DNA of 64,000 nucleotides. It comes from Intestinimonas sp. GTDB lineage: Bacteria; Bacillota; Clostridia; Oscillospirales; Oscillospiraceae. Position numbers and translations under genes: made by a program. A model generated the notes under the pieces. The model had not been told where the DNA came from, did not search any database, and saw nothing but the letters and a program-made list of their open reading frames with translations. Below, one piece after another: positions 41,743 through 50,826 of this stretch. Within the stretch, counting starts at the first letter, position 1, and every line of letters starts with the position of its first letter. The stretch is from NCBI GenBank assembly GCA_022653075.1, contig JALCSB010000003.1, forward strand, positions 1-64,000, given 5' to 3'.

Positions 41743-42052
41743 AGGTACACGCCGTATAGGCGGCATTAAAATTCCTACTTATAAGCGCGAGGTCGTGAGC
41801 GCCAATATTCTCGAAGTGGAAGCAGGCACGAACGGTTATCAGGGTGGTGACGGCGGACACGGCAGCCGCACCTATTTTCGCATCATAGATCTGGCCTCCA
41901 CAGAGATGGATGTCCATGTGACGCGGGACAAGTTTGGCAGCGAGGGCTTTGAAGTCACGCTTGGCGGCGACTGTGAGCTCGAAACAATCATCACGGCGCT
42001 GAAGTTTATCACCAAGGTGCTGGAGGATGGCGCAAAGGAGGTGCACGACTGA
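41726..42052 (+). CDS. Hypothetical phage protein
   Basis: A 108-residue protein starting MFAITEGTRRIGGIKIPTYK; contains a Gly-rich patch (YQGGDGGHGSRTYFRI) and ends at the base where the primase gene starts. No family recognised, but it is conserved in position in similar replication modules as far as I recall. Confidence 0.6.
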   Translation: MFAITEGTRRIGGIKIPTYKREVVSANILEVEAGTNGYQGGDGGHGSRTYFRIIDLASTEMDVHVTRDKFGSEGFEVTLGGDCELETIITALKFITKVLEDGAKEVHD

Positions 42053-44325
42053 TGTTCACCCTGTATAGTTCCGACATCATCGGCAATCCCGGCAACTGCT
42101 CCTATCCCAATAAAACCGAGGTCACGGATGAGGAAAGCCTGCGGGCGGCGGTCTGCCATGACTACGTCTGCGCCGAGTATAAAAACAATTACCGCAACGG
42201 CGACAATTTCCTCGGCGCGGACTGCCTCCCGGTCGACTGTGATAACGACCACTCTGAGGACCCGGCCGATTGGGTCCTGCCGACTGATGTCGCCGCCGCT
42301 TTTCCGGACGTCTGTTTCGCGGTCCATTACAGCCGCTACAATATGCGCGAGAAAAATGGAAAGCCCGCCCGGCCGAAGTTCCATATTCTTTTTCCGATCA
42401 CGCGCATGACAGATGCGGCCGCTTACAGCGACATGAAAAAGCTGGTCAATTCCATCTTCCCGTACTTTGACACCAAGGCACTGGACGCGGCACGCTTCTT
42501 CTTCGGCACTGCCACCGTCGAGGTTGAGCTCTTTCCCGGCAGTATGAATCTGACAGAGTTTCTGGAGGACGACGATTTTGATGCAAATATGGCCGGAGGC
42601 CATCAAACCAGTCTCGTGATCCCGGAGGGCAGCCGCAATGCAACCATGTCCCGTTTTGCCGGACGCGTCATCAAAAAATATGGCGACAGTGAAGAAGCCT
42701 ACCAGTGCTTCCTCAACGAAGCCGCGAAATGCACACCCCCTCTGGAGGACTCCGAGCTTTCGACCATCTGGCACAGCGCCCAGCGTTTTTACGCACGGAT
42801 CCAGCAACAAGCCGGATACGTTCCACCGGAGGTTTACAACGACAATATCTCCTATAAACCGGCAGATTTCTCCGACGTCGGACAGGCCGAGGTACTGGCG
42901 AAGCACTTCTCCGGGGAATTGCGGTATTCACCGGCGACGCATTTCATCCGGTACACGGAGCACTACTGGAAAGAAACCGAACCCGGCGCACAGGCCGTCG
43001 CCCATGAACTGACCCGACGCCAACTGGAAGAAGCCGCAAAGGATATGCACGAGGCAATGAAAGCCCTGAAGGACTGCGGCGCTCAGGGAATCCTCGATAC
43101 AACTTCAAAGGCCAAGGCCGAGGTCCTGTTCAATGACGCGCAGGCAGAAGCCTATGCAGCCTTTCTCGCCGCGAAGGCATACCAGTCCTTTGCGATCCGC
43201 CGCCGCGATTCCAAAAATATCACCGCGACGCTGAAAGAAGCACATCCCATGCTGGAGATTTCGCCGCGTGATCTGGACGCCGACTGCTTTGCCCTCTGCA
43301 CCCCGGCCGCAACCTATGATCTTCGCAAAGGCATCGCCGGAGCGAGGGAACATTCCCCGGAGGACTATATCACCAAGATCACGTCCGTTTCACCCAGCAG
43401 AAAAGGCGAACAGCTCTGGCAGGACAGTTTGAACCTTATCTTCTGCGGCAATCAGGAACTCATCGATTATGTCCAGATGATCTGCGGACTTGCCGCCATC
43501 GGGAAGGTTTTTGTGGAAGCGCTTATCATCTCCTACGGCTGCGGGCGGAACGGCAAATCAACTTTCTGGAATGCCGTGTCCCGTGTGTTGGGCCTCTACA
43601 GCGGTAACATCTCCGCCGATACGTTGACGGTCGGCTGCCGCAGAAATATCAAGCCGGAAATGGCGGAGGTCAAGGGCAAGCGTCTGCTGATCGCCGCTGA
43701 AATGCAGGAAGGCGCGAGGCTCAATGATTCAACCGTCAAGCAGCTCTGCTCCACTGATGACGTTTTCGCGGAGAAAAAGTACAAAGACCCGTTCAGCTTC
43801 ACGCCCTGCCATACGCTGGTGCTTTACACGAACCATCTGCCGAAGGTCAGCGCCTCCGACGACGGTATCTGGCGCAGACTGATCGTCATCCCGTTCGACG
43901 CCAAGATCGAAGGCACCAGCGACATCAAGAATTACGGCGAGTATCTTTACAACAACGCCGGTGAAAGCATCCTCACTTGGATCATCGAAGGTGCCCGGAA
44001 GGTTATCGCGCTGAATTACCAAATCCCGATTCCGGCATGTGTGCGGAAAGCCATTGATGAGTACCGGGCGCAGAACGACTGGTTTGGTCATTTTCTTGAG
44101 GACAAGTGCGACATCGATTCCAGCTACAGGGAAGGCTCCGGTGCCTTATATCAAGCGTACCGCAATTACAGCATCGACACGAACGAATATGTCCGCAGCA
44201 CCGCAGATTTCTACTTTGCGCTGGAGAACGCGGGCTTTAATCGGGTAGTCAACAAAAACAAGCGATATTTTAAAGGCTTGAGGCTGAAAAAGGATGACGG
44301 AGATTTCGAGAATTTTCTGGCATAA
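42052..44325 (+). CDS. Phage primase-helicase (P4/D5 family)
   Basis: A 757-residue replication protein. The N-terminal third resembles archaeo-eukaryotic-type primase (FLGADCLPVDCDND for the metal-binding acidic pair; RPKFHILFPITRM). The C-terminal half is a D5/P4 helicase with Walker A YGCGRNGKSTFWN near residue 500, followed by AAEMQEGARL and the arginine-finger region (DDGIWRRLIVIPF). It would prime and unwind DNA for the polymerase at 39273. Start overlaps the previous stop. Confidence 0.9.
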   Translation: MFTLYSSDIIGNPGNCSYPNKTEVTDEESLRAAVCHDYVCAEYKNNYRNGDNFLGADCLPVDCDNDHSEDPADWVLPTDVAAAFPDVCFAVHYSRYNMREKNGKPARPKFHILFPITRMTDAAAYSDMKKLVNSIFPYFDTKALDAARFFFGTATVEVELFPGSMNLTEFLEDDDFDANMAGGHQTSLVIPEGSRNATMSRFAGRVIKKYGDSEEAYQCFLNEAAKCTPPLEDSELSTIWHSAQRFYARIQQQAGYVPPEVYNDNISYKPADFSDVGQAEVLAKHFSGELRYSPATHFIRYTEHYWKETEPGAQAVAHELTRRQLEEAAKDMHEAMKALKDCGAQGILDTTSKAKAEVLFNDAQAEAYAAFLAAKAYQSFAIRRRDSKNITATLKEAHPMLEISPRDLDADCFALCTPAATYDLRKGIAGAREHSPEDYITKITSVSPSRKGEQLWQDSLNLIFCGNQELIDYVQMICGLAAIGKVFVEALIISYGCGRNGKSTFWNAVSRVLGLYSGNISADTLTVGCRRNIKPEMAEVKGKRLLIAAEMQEGARLNDSTVKQLCSTDDVFAEKKYKDPFSFTPCHTLVLYTNHLPKVSASDDGIWRRLIVIPFDAKIEGTSDIKNYGEYLYNNAGESILTWIIEGARKVIALNYQIPIPACVRKAIDEYRAQNDWFGHFLEDKCDIDSSYREGSGALYQAYRNYSIDTNEYVRSTADFYFALENAGFNRVVNKNKRYFKGLRLKKDDGDFENFLA

Positions 44326-44334
44326 GGGCTTAAA

Positions 44335-44432
44335 GGGTTAACCTCTACGACCTCTCTGACTGGAACTTTTCTTAGAGCTATAAAAAATCATATAAGAAAA
44401 AGTCTATGCAGAGACATCGGAGAGGTTAACCC
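44335..44432. other. 98-base nested inverted repeat (structured RNA or DNA element)
   Basis: GGGTTAACCTCT (44335-44346) and AGAGGTTAACCC (44421-44432) are perfect complements; inside, ACTTTTCTTA (44355-44364) pairs with TAAGAAAAAGT (44393-44403), and CTCTCTG with CAGAGA. Lies between primase and YozE genes. Confidence 0.7.
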
Positions 44433-44466
44433 AGCCACATTATTACCTGACGAAAAGGAGTAAAAT

Positions 44467-44697
44467 ATGCAGTTTAATACATGGCTCAAGAAAAAATATA
44501 TCAATGAACACTCTCCCAAGGGCGACCTTGCCCGCGATATAAAATCTGACGGCTTCTATTTTCCGAAGCAGGGCCGCCATGGCAAAGTTCGAAAGTACCT
44601 CATTTGCCATAACGCTTGTGAAGCATGCCTTGATGCTTTTGAGGAATGCTGGAAGGAATATGAAGAATGCGAGAAAAACAGATTGAAGCAAAACTAA
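44467..44697 (+). CDS. YozE SAM-like domain protein
   Basis: A 76-residue protein fitting the YozE_SAM_like family: FNTWLKKKYINEHSPKGDLA, then DIKSDGFYFPK. Function unknown, found in phages and Firmicutes. Ends with Cys/Glu-rich helix (NACEACLDAFEECWKEYEEC). AAAAGGAG precedes the ATG. Overlaps the VRR-NUC gene. Confidence 0.8.
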   Translation: MQFNTWLKKKYINEHSPKGDLARDIKSDGFYFPKQGRHGKVRKYLICHNACEACLDAFEECWKEYEECEKNRLKQN

Positions 44698-44951
44698 CAC
44701 AGGCGGCAAAAATGCTGGGCGGCGTTGCGCCGAAGTTTGTGTCCCCCGGATATGACGGGATGCCGGACCGCATCGTCCTTTTACCGGGTGGTCATATGGC
44801 CTTCGTGGAAGTAAAGGCTCCCTGCAAGGTTCCGCGTCCACTGCAGGAAGCCAGACACCGGATGCTGCGGAAGCTGGGCTTCAAGGTTTATGTGCTGGAC
44901 GATGAGCGGCAGATTGGAGGGATGCTGGATGAAGTCAAGCGTGATATGTGA
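44667..44951 (+). CDS. VRR-NUC domain nuclease
   Basis: A 94-residue minimal PD-(D/E)XK nuclease: PGYDGMPDRIVLLPGGHMAF provides the catalytic Asp and VEVKAP the ExK. The domain acts as a structure-specific nuclease in phage replication. The ATG overlaps the YozE gene by 31 bases. Confidence 0.9.
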   Translation: MREKQIEAKLTQAAKMLGGVAPKFVSPGYDGMPDRIVLLPGGHMAFVEVKAPCKVPRPLQEARHRMLRKLGFKVYVLDDERQIGGMLDEVKRDM

Positions 44952-45519
44952 CTGGTGCGGCAAGGAATTTGAACGCAAACAGGCTCAAATTAAAAAACAC
45001 AACTATTGCTGCAGAGCCTGTCTGGGAAAAGCAAATGCTGAGCGCCTCAGATTACATCAAATCAAAAAATGTGATTATTGCGGCAGGGAGTTTGAATATC
45101 GGGGACGCCACGCGAAAAGAAACGAGCACTTCTTCTGCTGTAAAGAATGCAGCGATGCCTTTAAAGCAAGACCGGTCACTGTTTTATGTGACTGGTGTGG
45201 AAAAGCAATCACGCGAAAAGAAAGTGCGATTTACAGATTTGGTATTCACAATTTCTGCGACAGAGGGTGCTACCAAGATTTCGTGAATTTTGAAATGGCC
45301 GGAGCAAAAAACCAAAGGGTGTGTGGAAAAACCCTATATCGCAGATTGGCCGGTATGAAAGCAGGCAGAGAACTTGCCACGGAGGAATATGTTCACCATC
45401 TGGACGGGAATCACCTTAATAATGATTTTGACAATCTATTGGTCGTGAGTTGTAGCGATCACTCCAAAATTCATGCGGCGCAAAAAGCGAGGGATAGCAA
45501 TGGCCGATTTATTAAGTGA
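44929..45519 (+). CDS. HNH endonuclease with three zinc-ribbon repeats
   Basis: A 196-residue protein. Three successive CxxC...CxxxC ribbons (CDWCGKEF, CDYCGREF, CDWCGKAI) precede an HNH core (EYVHHLDGNHLNNDFDNLLV). It is lower in GC than the surrounding genes and appears inserted between the VRR-NUC and helicase genes, overlapping both ends. It is probably a freestanding homing endonuclease. The ATG at 44929 follows TTGGAGG. Confidence 0.8.
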   Translation: MKSSVICDWCGKEFERKQAQIKKHNYCCRACLGKANAERLRLHQIKKCDYCGREFEYRGRHAKRNEHFFCCKECSDAFKARPVTVLCDWCGKAITRKESAIYRFGIHNFCDRGCYQDFVNFEMAGAKNQRVCGKTLYRRLAGMKAGRELATEEYVHHLDGNHLNNDFDNLLVVSCSDHSKIHAAQKARDSNGRFIK

Positions 45520-46876
45520 AAATGATCTTCATGAATACCAGCGATATAGCGTTCAATTTATTGTTGAGCATCCTGTGTCCGCAATTTTGTTAGATTGTGG
45601 CCTTGGGAAAACAGTAATAACCTTAACCGCACTTGAGAAACTCCTATTTGATTATTTTGAGGTACACCGGGTGCTTGTCATTTGTCCTTTGCGTGTGGGT
45701 ACCGTATGGGCTAATGAAGTTCATCATTGGAAACATCTGACCAATTTGCGGTACAGCATTGCCATTGGTACAACGGCGGAGCGAAAAGCGGCGCTGCGGA
45801 AACCTGCCGACATTTACATCATAAACCGCGAAAATGTCCAGTGGCTCATCGAGGACAGCGGCGTTCCCTTCGACTTCGATACCGTGGTGGTCGATGAGCT
45901 GTCGTCCTTCAAAAGCCATCAGGCGAAGCGGTTCCGGGCACTGGTCAAGGTCCGGCCGCGCGTCCAGCGCATTATCGGACTGACAGGCACGCCTTCCTCC
46001 AACGGCCTGATGGATCTGTGGGCCGAGTTCCGGCTTCTGGATATGGGCCAGCGCCTCGGCCGCTTCATTGGGCAGTATCGCACCAACTACTTCATGCCGG
46101 ATAAGCGGAATGGCCAGATCATTTATTCCTATAAGCCGCTGCCCGGCGCGGAGGACACCATCTACCGGAAAATTTCGGATATCACGATTTCCATGAAGTC
46201 GACGGATCACCTTAAGATGCCGAAACTGGTCAGCACTGAGTGCGAAGTCCGCCTCTCCGATGAGGAGCAGAAACGGTACGACGATCTGAAAGAAGGTCTG
46301 GTCCTACAGCTTCCGGACGGTGACATTACAGCAGCAAACGCGGCGTCCCTCTCCGGGAAGCTGTGCCAAATGGCGAATGGCGCTGTTTATTCCGACACCG
46401 GCGATGTCATCCACATCCATGACCGGAAGCTGGACGCGCTGGAGGACCTGATCGAAGCGGCAAACGGCAAGCCCGTGCTGGTAGCCTACTGGTTCAAGCA
46501 CGATCTCGCCAGAATCTCCGAGCGCCTGCATAAGCTCCGCATTCCGTTCTCCTGCCTTGACACGTCCGACAGCATCCGCAGATGGAACAACGGCGAGCTG
46601 CCTGTAGCCCTTGTGCATCCCGCCTCGGCCGGACACGGACTGAATCTACAAAGCGGCGGCTCCACGCTCATCTGGTTCGGGTTGACCTGGTCGCTGGAGC
46701 TCTACCAGCAAACCAACGCCCGCCTGTGGAGACAGGGACAGACAGCAGACACTGTGGTAATTCAGCACATCATTACGAAGAGAACCATTGACAGCCGCAT
46801 CCTGGAAGCCTTATCGAAAAAGGACAGCACGCAGGCGGCTCTTATCAACGCCGTAAAAGCGGACCTGAAAATCTGA
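45500..46876 (+). CDS. SNF2-type DEAD-box helicase of phage
   Basis: A 458-residue SF2 helicase of the phage SNF2 type: Walker A LDCGLGKTVITL, DEAH-box variant VVVDELSSF, motif III GLTGTPSSNGL, and motif VI (QQTNARLWRQGQ). Such proteins lie just before the HNH/terminase block of many siphophages and aid replication or recombination. The ATG at 45500 overlaps the HNH gene and lacks a strong ribosome-binding site, which suggests that the HNH gene was inserted here. Confidence 0.9.
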   Translation: MADLLSENDLHEYQRYSVQFIVEHPVSAILLDCGLGKTVITLTALEKLLFDYFEVHRVLVICPLRVGTVWANEVHHWKHLTNLRYSIAIGTTAERKAALRKPADIYIINRENVQWLIEDSGVPFDFDTVVVDELSSFKSHQAKRFRALVKVRPRVQRIIGLTGTPSSNGLMDLWAEFRLLDMGQRLGRFIGQYRTNYFMPDKRNGQIIYSYKPLPGAEDTIYRKISDITISMKSTDHLKMPKLVSTECEVRLSDEEQKRYDDLKEGLVLQLPDGDITAANAASLSGKLCQMANGAVYSDTGDVIHIHDRKLDALEDLIEAANGKPVLVAYWFKHDLARISERLHKLRIPFSCLDTSDSIRRWNNGELPVALVHPASAGHGLNLQSGGSTLIWFGLTWSLELYQQTNARLWRQGQTADTVVIQHIITKRTIDSRILEALSKKDSTQAALINAVKADLKI

Positions 46877-46941
46877 CGACAGCCTTTGTCAATCCGTACC
46901 AATCCGAGTGCAATTCGACTTTTCTTTTTGGAGGTGCGGTT

Positions 46942-47403
46942 ATGCAGATAGCATGGAAATACCTGAACAAACGGGCTGCCGCCTTGGACGCGCTCAAGGA
47001 CTACGGCAGCATGCAATTCATTCTGGAACACACGGACGACGATATCCGGGCGGAGCACGAAAAGATGCAGAGCGTCCGCAGCCCCAGTTTTGACGGGATG
47101 CCTCACGTTCACAATCCGCAGGGCGGTGAGCAGCGCATTCTGAACGGCATCGAGGAGATCGACGTTCTGAAGGAACGCTACCGGCAAGCGCTGGAGTACA
47201 TGTCATGGTTCCAGCCAGCGTGGGAAAACCTGACTGAGGACGAGCAGTACGTGCTGCGGGAGTTTTATATGTGTGACGAGGGAAAGCAGATCGATGCGGT
47301 CTACAACATCTGCGACCATTTCCACATTGAGCGGTCCTCCGCGTACAACAGGAAGAACCGCGCGCTCGACCGGCTGTCCACATTGCTCTATGGCAAACGT
47401 TGA
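46942..47403 (+). CDS. Late transcription regulator-like protein (ArpU/RinA type)
   Basis: A 153-residue helical protein. The C-terminal half LTEDEQYVLREFYMCDEGKQ, ICDHFHIERSSAYNRKNRAL resembles sigma region-4/ArpU proteins that activate the late (packaging and structural) operon, and it sits exactly at the switch from replication to packaging genes. GGAGGTGCGG precedes the ATG. A perfect palindrome follows at 47433. Confidence 0.75.
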   Translation: MQIAWKYLNKRAAALDALKDYGSMQFILEHTDDDIRAEHEKMQSVRSPSFDGMPHVHNPQGGEQRILNGIEEIDVLKERYRQALEYMSWFQPAWENLTEDEQYVLREFYMCDEGKQIDAVYNICDHFHIERSSAYNRKNRALDRLSTLLYGKR

Positions 47404-47432
47404 GTAATATCGCGGACGACTTTCGCAGCTGG

Positions 47433-47446
47433 CCAGTATATACTGG
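47433..47446. promoter_or_regulatory. 14-bp perfect palindrome after the late regulator gene
   Basis: CCAGTATATACTGG, extended by GCT/AGC two bases out. It lies between the late-regulator-like gene and the packaging genes, a likely operator or late promoter site. Confidence 0.5.
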
Positions 47447-47529
47447 TAGCATAGAAAGTTGTAAAACGACGAAGTCTTCACGGGGCCAAACCCGTGGGGA
47501 CTTTTGTTTTGCCCGGAAAGGAGGCAGCC

Positions 47530-47889
47530 ATGCCGCACAAACCTTTGACGCCCTGCCGCTATCCCGGCTGCCCGAAGCTGGTGCCCGGCCGTTACTGTGA
47601 GGAACACCAGAAGCTGGTCGACAAGCAGTACGAACGGTACGAGCGCGATCCCGCCGAGAAGAAGCGATACGGCCGAGCGTGGAAACGCATCCGCGACAGA
47701 TACATCGCTGCCCATCCTCTCTGCGAGGAATGCCTGAAGCATGGCGTCTACACGCCCGCGACCGAGGTGCATCACCGCCTGCCACTCTCACGCGGCGGTA
47801 CGCACGTTGATAGTAACCTCGAAGCCTTATGCCATGAATGCCATTCGAGGATTACTGCAAAGATGGGTGACCGTTGGCATGACCGGTAG
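47530..47889 (+). CDS. HNH endonuclease (terminase-associated)
   Basis: A 119-residue nuclease. N-terminal zinc motif CRYPGCPKLV and CEEH; HNH core LCEECLKHG, VHHRLPLSRGG with the catalytic His, then LEALCHECHSRI. Such HNH proteins adjoin the small terminase in many HK97-type phages and are needed for DNA packaging. AAAGGAGG precedes the ATG at 47530. Confidence 0.92.
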   Translation: MPHKPLTPCRYPGCPKLVPGRYCEEHQKLVDKQYERYERDPAEKKRYGRAWKRIRDRYIAAHPLCEECLKHGVYTPATEVHHRLPLSRGGTHVDSNLEALCHECHSRITAKMGDRWHDR

Positions 47890-48002
47890 GGGCGGTCGAA
47901 ATCTCTACGCCGATCGTGTTGGGGAGCGGTCGTGGGGTCACGTTCGCTAAAACGCGGAATCAAACGGGGTATTGCCCCCGCCAAGGAAGGAGGAATTGCC
48001 GC

Positions 48003-48554
48003 ATGGCCAAGGACGGTACAAACCGTGGCGGCGTAAGAGCCGGGGCCGGGGCAAAACGGAAGCCGCTGGCGGATAAGCTCGCGAATGGTAATCCTGGGAA
48101 GCACCCGCTCACCGTTATGGAATTCAAAAACGCTGCGGACCTGTGCGGTCAGGATATGCCGGAACCAAAAGAAATGCTCTCGGCGGTCCAAAAAAATGGC
48201 AAGGCTCTGCCCGCCGCCGAGATTTACAAATCCGTCTGGCAGTGGCTGTCGAACCGGGGCTGTGCGCACCTTGTTCCTCCGGATACCATCGAACGCTACG
48301 CCATGAGCGCGGCCCGCTGGGTTCAGTGTGAGGAAGCCATCACGGAATACGGATTTCTCGCTAAGCATCCGACCACCGGCAACGCCATCGCTTCACCCTA
48401 CGTCACGATGGCAAACAGCTTCAAGAGCCAGACCCGCGCGGACTGGGCCGAGATTTTTCAGATCGTAAAGGAAAACTGCGCTGCCGGTTACAGCGGCGAC
48501 AATCCGCAGGACGACCTGATGGAGCGCCTGCTCACGGCGCGGAAAGGAAAATAA
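48003..48554 (+). CDS. Phage terminase small subunit, P27 family
   Basis: A 183-residue DNA-recognition subunit of the packaging motor. Begins with the Gly/Arg-rich GTNRGGVRAGAGAKRKPLAD typical for P27-type terminases, followed by IYKSVWQWLSNRGCAHLVPP and the helical IERYAMSAARWVQCEEAI. AAGGAGGAATTGCCGC precedes the ATG. The large subunit is 3 kb away, separated by a methyltransferase and small genes. Confidence 0.9.
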   Translation: MAKDGTNRGGVRAGAGAKRKPLADKLANGNPGKHPLTVMEFKNAADLCGQDMPEPKEMLSAVQKNGKALPAAEIYKSVWQWLSNRGCAHLVPPDTIERYAMSAARWVQCEEAITEYGFLAKHPTTGNAIASPYVTMANSFKSQTRADWAEIFQIVKENCAAGYSGDNPQDDLMERLLTARKGK

Positions 48555-48557
48555 CCA

Positions 48558-49802
48558 ATGGCGAATACAGAACGCTTTGAAAAAGTGGACATTGACAAGC
48601 TGGTGCCTTATGCCCGTAATGCCCGCACCCACAGTAAGGAACAGATCGCGCAGCTTCGGTCCAGCCTCCGGGAGTTTGGCTTTGTCTCTCCCGTGATTAT
48701 CGACAGCGACTACAACATCATCGCCGGGCACGGCCGTGTGGCCGCCGCCAAAGAGGAAGGCTATAAAACGGTTCCCTGCGTGTTTGCGGAGAATTTGACC
48801 GAAGCCCAGAAACGCGCCTACATCCTCGCGGACAACCGCCTCGCCATGAACGCGGGCTGGGATGAGCAAATGCTGGCGGTCGAACTGTCCGACCTGCAGG
48901 CGGATGCCTTCGACGTCTCTCTTCTCGGTTTCACCGACGCGGAGATGAACAAACTGTCCGGCGCGGCGGAGAACGTGAAAGAGGACGACTTCGACGTCGA
49001 CGAGGAACTGAAGAAACCCGCCATTACAAAGCCCGGCGACCTGTGGCTGCTCGGCAATCACCGTCTCGTCTGCGGTGACAGCACCAAAGCGGACACCTTC
49101 GTCCTGCTGATGGACGGGAAGCTCGCCAACCTAACGGTGACCGACCCGCCTTACAATGTAAATTATAAGGGCAGCGCCGGGAAAATCCAGAACGACAACA
49201 TGGCGGACGACAAGTTCTATCAGTTCTTGTTCGACGCCCTCACCAATACGGAAAAAGCCATGGCGCAGGATGCCTCCATCTATGTATTTCATGCTGACAC
49301 CGAAGGACTGAACTTCCGCAGGGCCTTCTCGGATGCCGGTTTTTATTTGTCCGGCACCTGCATCTGGAAAAAGCAGTCGCTGGTCCTCGGCCGCTCGCCG
49401 TATCAGTGGCAGCATGAGCCGATCCTGTTTGGTTGGAAGAAATCCGGAAAGCATGAATGGTACTCCGACCGGAAACAGTCCACCATCTGGGAATTTGACA
49501 AGCCCAAGAAAAGCGCCGACCACCCGACCATGAAGCCGGTGGCCATGCTGGCCTATGCAATTCTCAACTCCAGCATGTCGAACTGCATCGTACTCGACCC
49601 CTTCGGTGGCAGCGGCTCCACGCTCATTGCTTGCGAGCAGACCGGGCGTATTTGCGACATGATCGAGCTTGACGAAAAATACTGCGACGTCATCGTAAAG
49701 CGGTACATCAAGCAGACCGGAAATGCAGATAGCGTGTACCTCATCCGAGACGGCGAGAAGCAGGCTTATTCCGAACTCGCCACGGAAGTCACCGCGTCAT
49801 AA
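48558..49802 (+). CDS. ParB-domain DNA methyltransferase
   Basis: A 414-residue fusion. Residues 5-110 form a ParB/sulfiredoxin-like domain (DKLVPYARNARTHSKEQIAQ, IIAGHGRVAAA). The rest is a DNA methyltransferase with DPPYNVNY (motif IV) before FGGSGSTLIACEQ (motif I), the beta-class order. It probably methylates adenine in phage DNA, protecting it from host restriction. Starts 3 bases after terS. The final GDGEK-type tail is short. Confidence 0.93.
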   Translation: MANTERFEKVDIDKLVPYARNARTHSKEQIAQLRSSLREFGFVSPVIIDSDYNIIAGHGRVAAAKEEGYKTVPCVFAENLTEAQKRAYILADNRLAMNAGWDEQMLAVELSDLQADAFDVSLLGFTDAEMNKLSGAAENVKEDDFDVDEELKKPAITKPGDLWLLGNHRLVCGDSTKADTFVLLMDGKLANLTVTDPPYNVNYKGSAGKIQNDNMADDKFYQFLFDALTNTEKAMAQDASIYVFHADTEGLNFRRAFSDAGFYLSGTCIWKKQSLVLGRSPYQWQHEPILFGWKKSGKHEWYSDRKQSTIWEFDKPKKSADHPTMKPVAMLAYAILNSSMSNCIVLDPFGGSGSTLIACEQTGRICDMIELDEKYCDVIVKRYIKQTGNADSVYLIRDGEKQAYSELATEVTAS

Positions 49803-49867
49803 TCTACACAAGAAATCCGGCTACAGTTTGTCAGATAATCAGCCCGTAAATGACTTGCTATTTCACA

Positions 49868-49886
49868 GCTTCAGAGTGATATATGT
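49868..49886 (+). repeat. 19-bp repeated leader, copy 1
   Basis: GCTTCAGAGTGATATATGT, identical to 51056-51074; both lie 30-35 bases before a gene and contain TGATATATG, resembling an extended -10. Confidence 0.6.
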
Positions 49887-49919
49887 GACTACCGAAACAA
49901 AGAAAGGTGGTCAAACCCT

Positions 49920-50609
49920 ATGAAAATCAACTACAACGTAACAGGTGAACAGCGCAAGAAACTGGTTAAGGCAATCGGAGTCATTCTGCAGGTTAAGCCG
50001 GTATACATGAAGATGCCGACCTGCGCCTACGAAATTGGTGACATCACGGTCGATAAGGAAGGCACCCTCGTCTGCGAGGACAGCGCCCAGGCCGAACGGG
50101 TCGCCCACAATCTGATCGCGGACGGTTTCATCGCCGCTGGGAACCCGGAACCAGCAGCCGAAGAAGCCGCTCCCGATGAGGATGCCGACGCGCCGGAGAG
50201 CCTCACAATTTCGATGTCAAAGAACGGCTTCACCGACGAGGCCATCGCCAACTTAAAGCTCTTGGTCGGAAGCAAAGCGACTCTCATCAAGAAGGCGCTG
50301 GGCGCGGAGAACCTGACGATCACGGTCGAGGACGACAAAATTTCCTTCCCATGGTTTTCGGGCTTTCCTGCACCGGAGGAAATCAGCGCCTACGCCAAGT
50401 TCATCGGGAAGCTTTGCGGCATAGCCAAAACCCAGAAGCGCGTTACCGCCAAGGACAAGGCGGTCGATAATGACAAGTACGCATTCCGCTGCTTCCTCCT
50501 GCGGCTGGGCTTTATCGGGGCTGAGTACAAGGCCGACCGAAAAATCCTGCTGAAGAATCTGACCGGGTCCTCTGCTTTCAAAGGAGGCGCTTCCGATGCT
50601 GATGAATGA
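49920..50609 (+). CDS. Phage virulence-related (hypothetical) protein
   Basis: A 229-residue protein starting MKINYNVTGEQRKKLVKAIG, with an acidic Ala/Glu-rich linker near residues 75-95 and a C-terminal TAKDKAVDNDKYAFRCFLLR region. Proteins like this in clostridial prophages are labelled virulence-related without functional proof. AAAGGTGG precedes the ATG; a repeated leader lies upstream. Confidence 0.7.
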   Translation: MKINYNVTGEQRKKLVKAIGVILQVKPVYMKMPTCAYEIGDITVDKEGTLVCEDSAQAERVAHNLIADGFIAAGNPEPAAEEAAPDEDADAPESLTISMSKNGFTDEAIANLKLLVGSKATLIKKALGAENLTITVEDDKISFPWFSGFPAPEEISAYAKFIGKLCGIAKTQKRVTAKDKAVDNDKYAFRCFLLRLGFIGAEYKADRKILLKNLTGSSAFKGGASDADE

Positions 50610-50826
50610 AAAACTGTTGGCGTACCTCCGGAAAACCTACCCGGCAGGGACCCGCGTGGAGCTTGTGCGGATGGACGACGTGCAGGCTCCGCCCATCGGC
50701 ACAAAAGGAACCGTGTACGGCGTTGACGATACCGGTTCCATTCTGGTGAACTGGGACAACGGCTCCAGCCTGAACGTGGTCTACGGTGTCGATTCCTGTC
50801 GGAAGGTCGGTGATCGCCATGACTGA
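50596..50826 (+). CDS. DUF4314 protein
   Basis: A 76-residue protein of the DUF4314 family: YPAGTRVELVRMDDVQAPPI, then GTKGTVYGVDDTGSI and WDNGSSLNVVYG. Small beta-barrel; function unknown, common between terminase genes in Firmicute prophages. AAAGGAGG precedes; overlaps the preceding gene by 14 bases. Confidence 0.88.
   Translation: MLMNEKLLAYLRKTYPAGTRVELVRMDDVQAPPIGTKGTVYGVDDTGSILVNWDNGSSLNVVYGVDSCRKVGDRHD

Noticed and set aside
41872-42906. 344-codon minus-strand frame opposite the primase N-terminus
   Set aside because: High-GC antisense shadow; the plus strand has primase motifs and correct spacing to neighbours.
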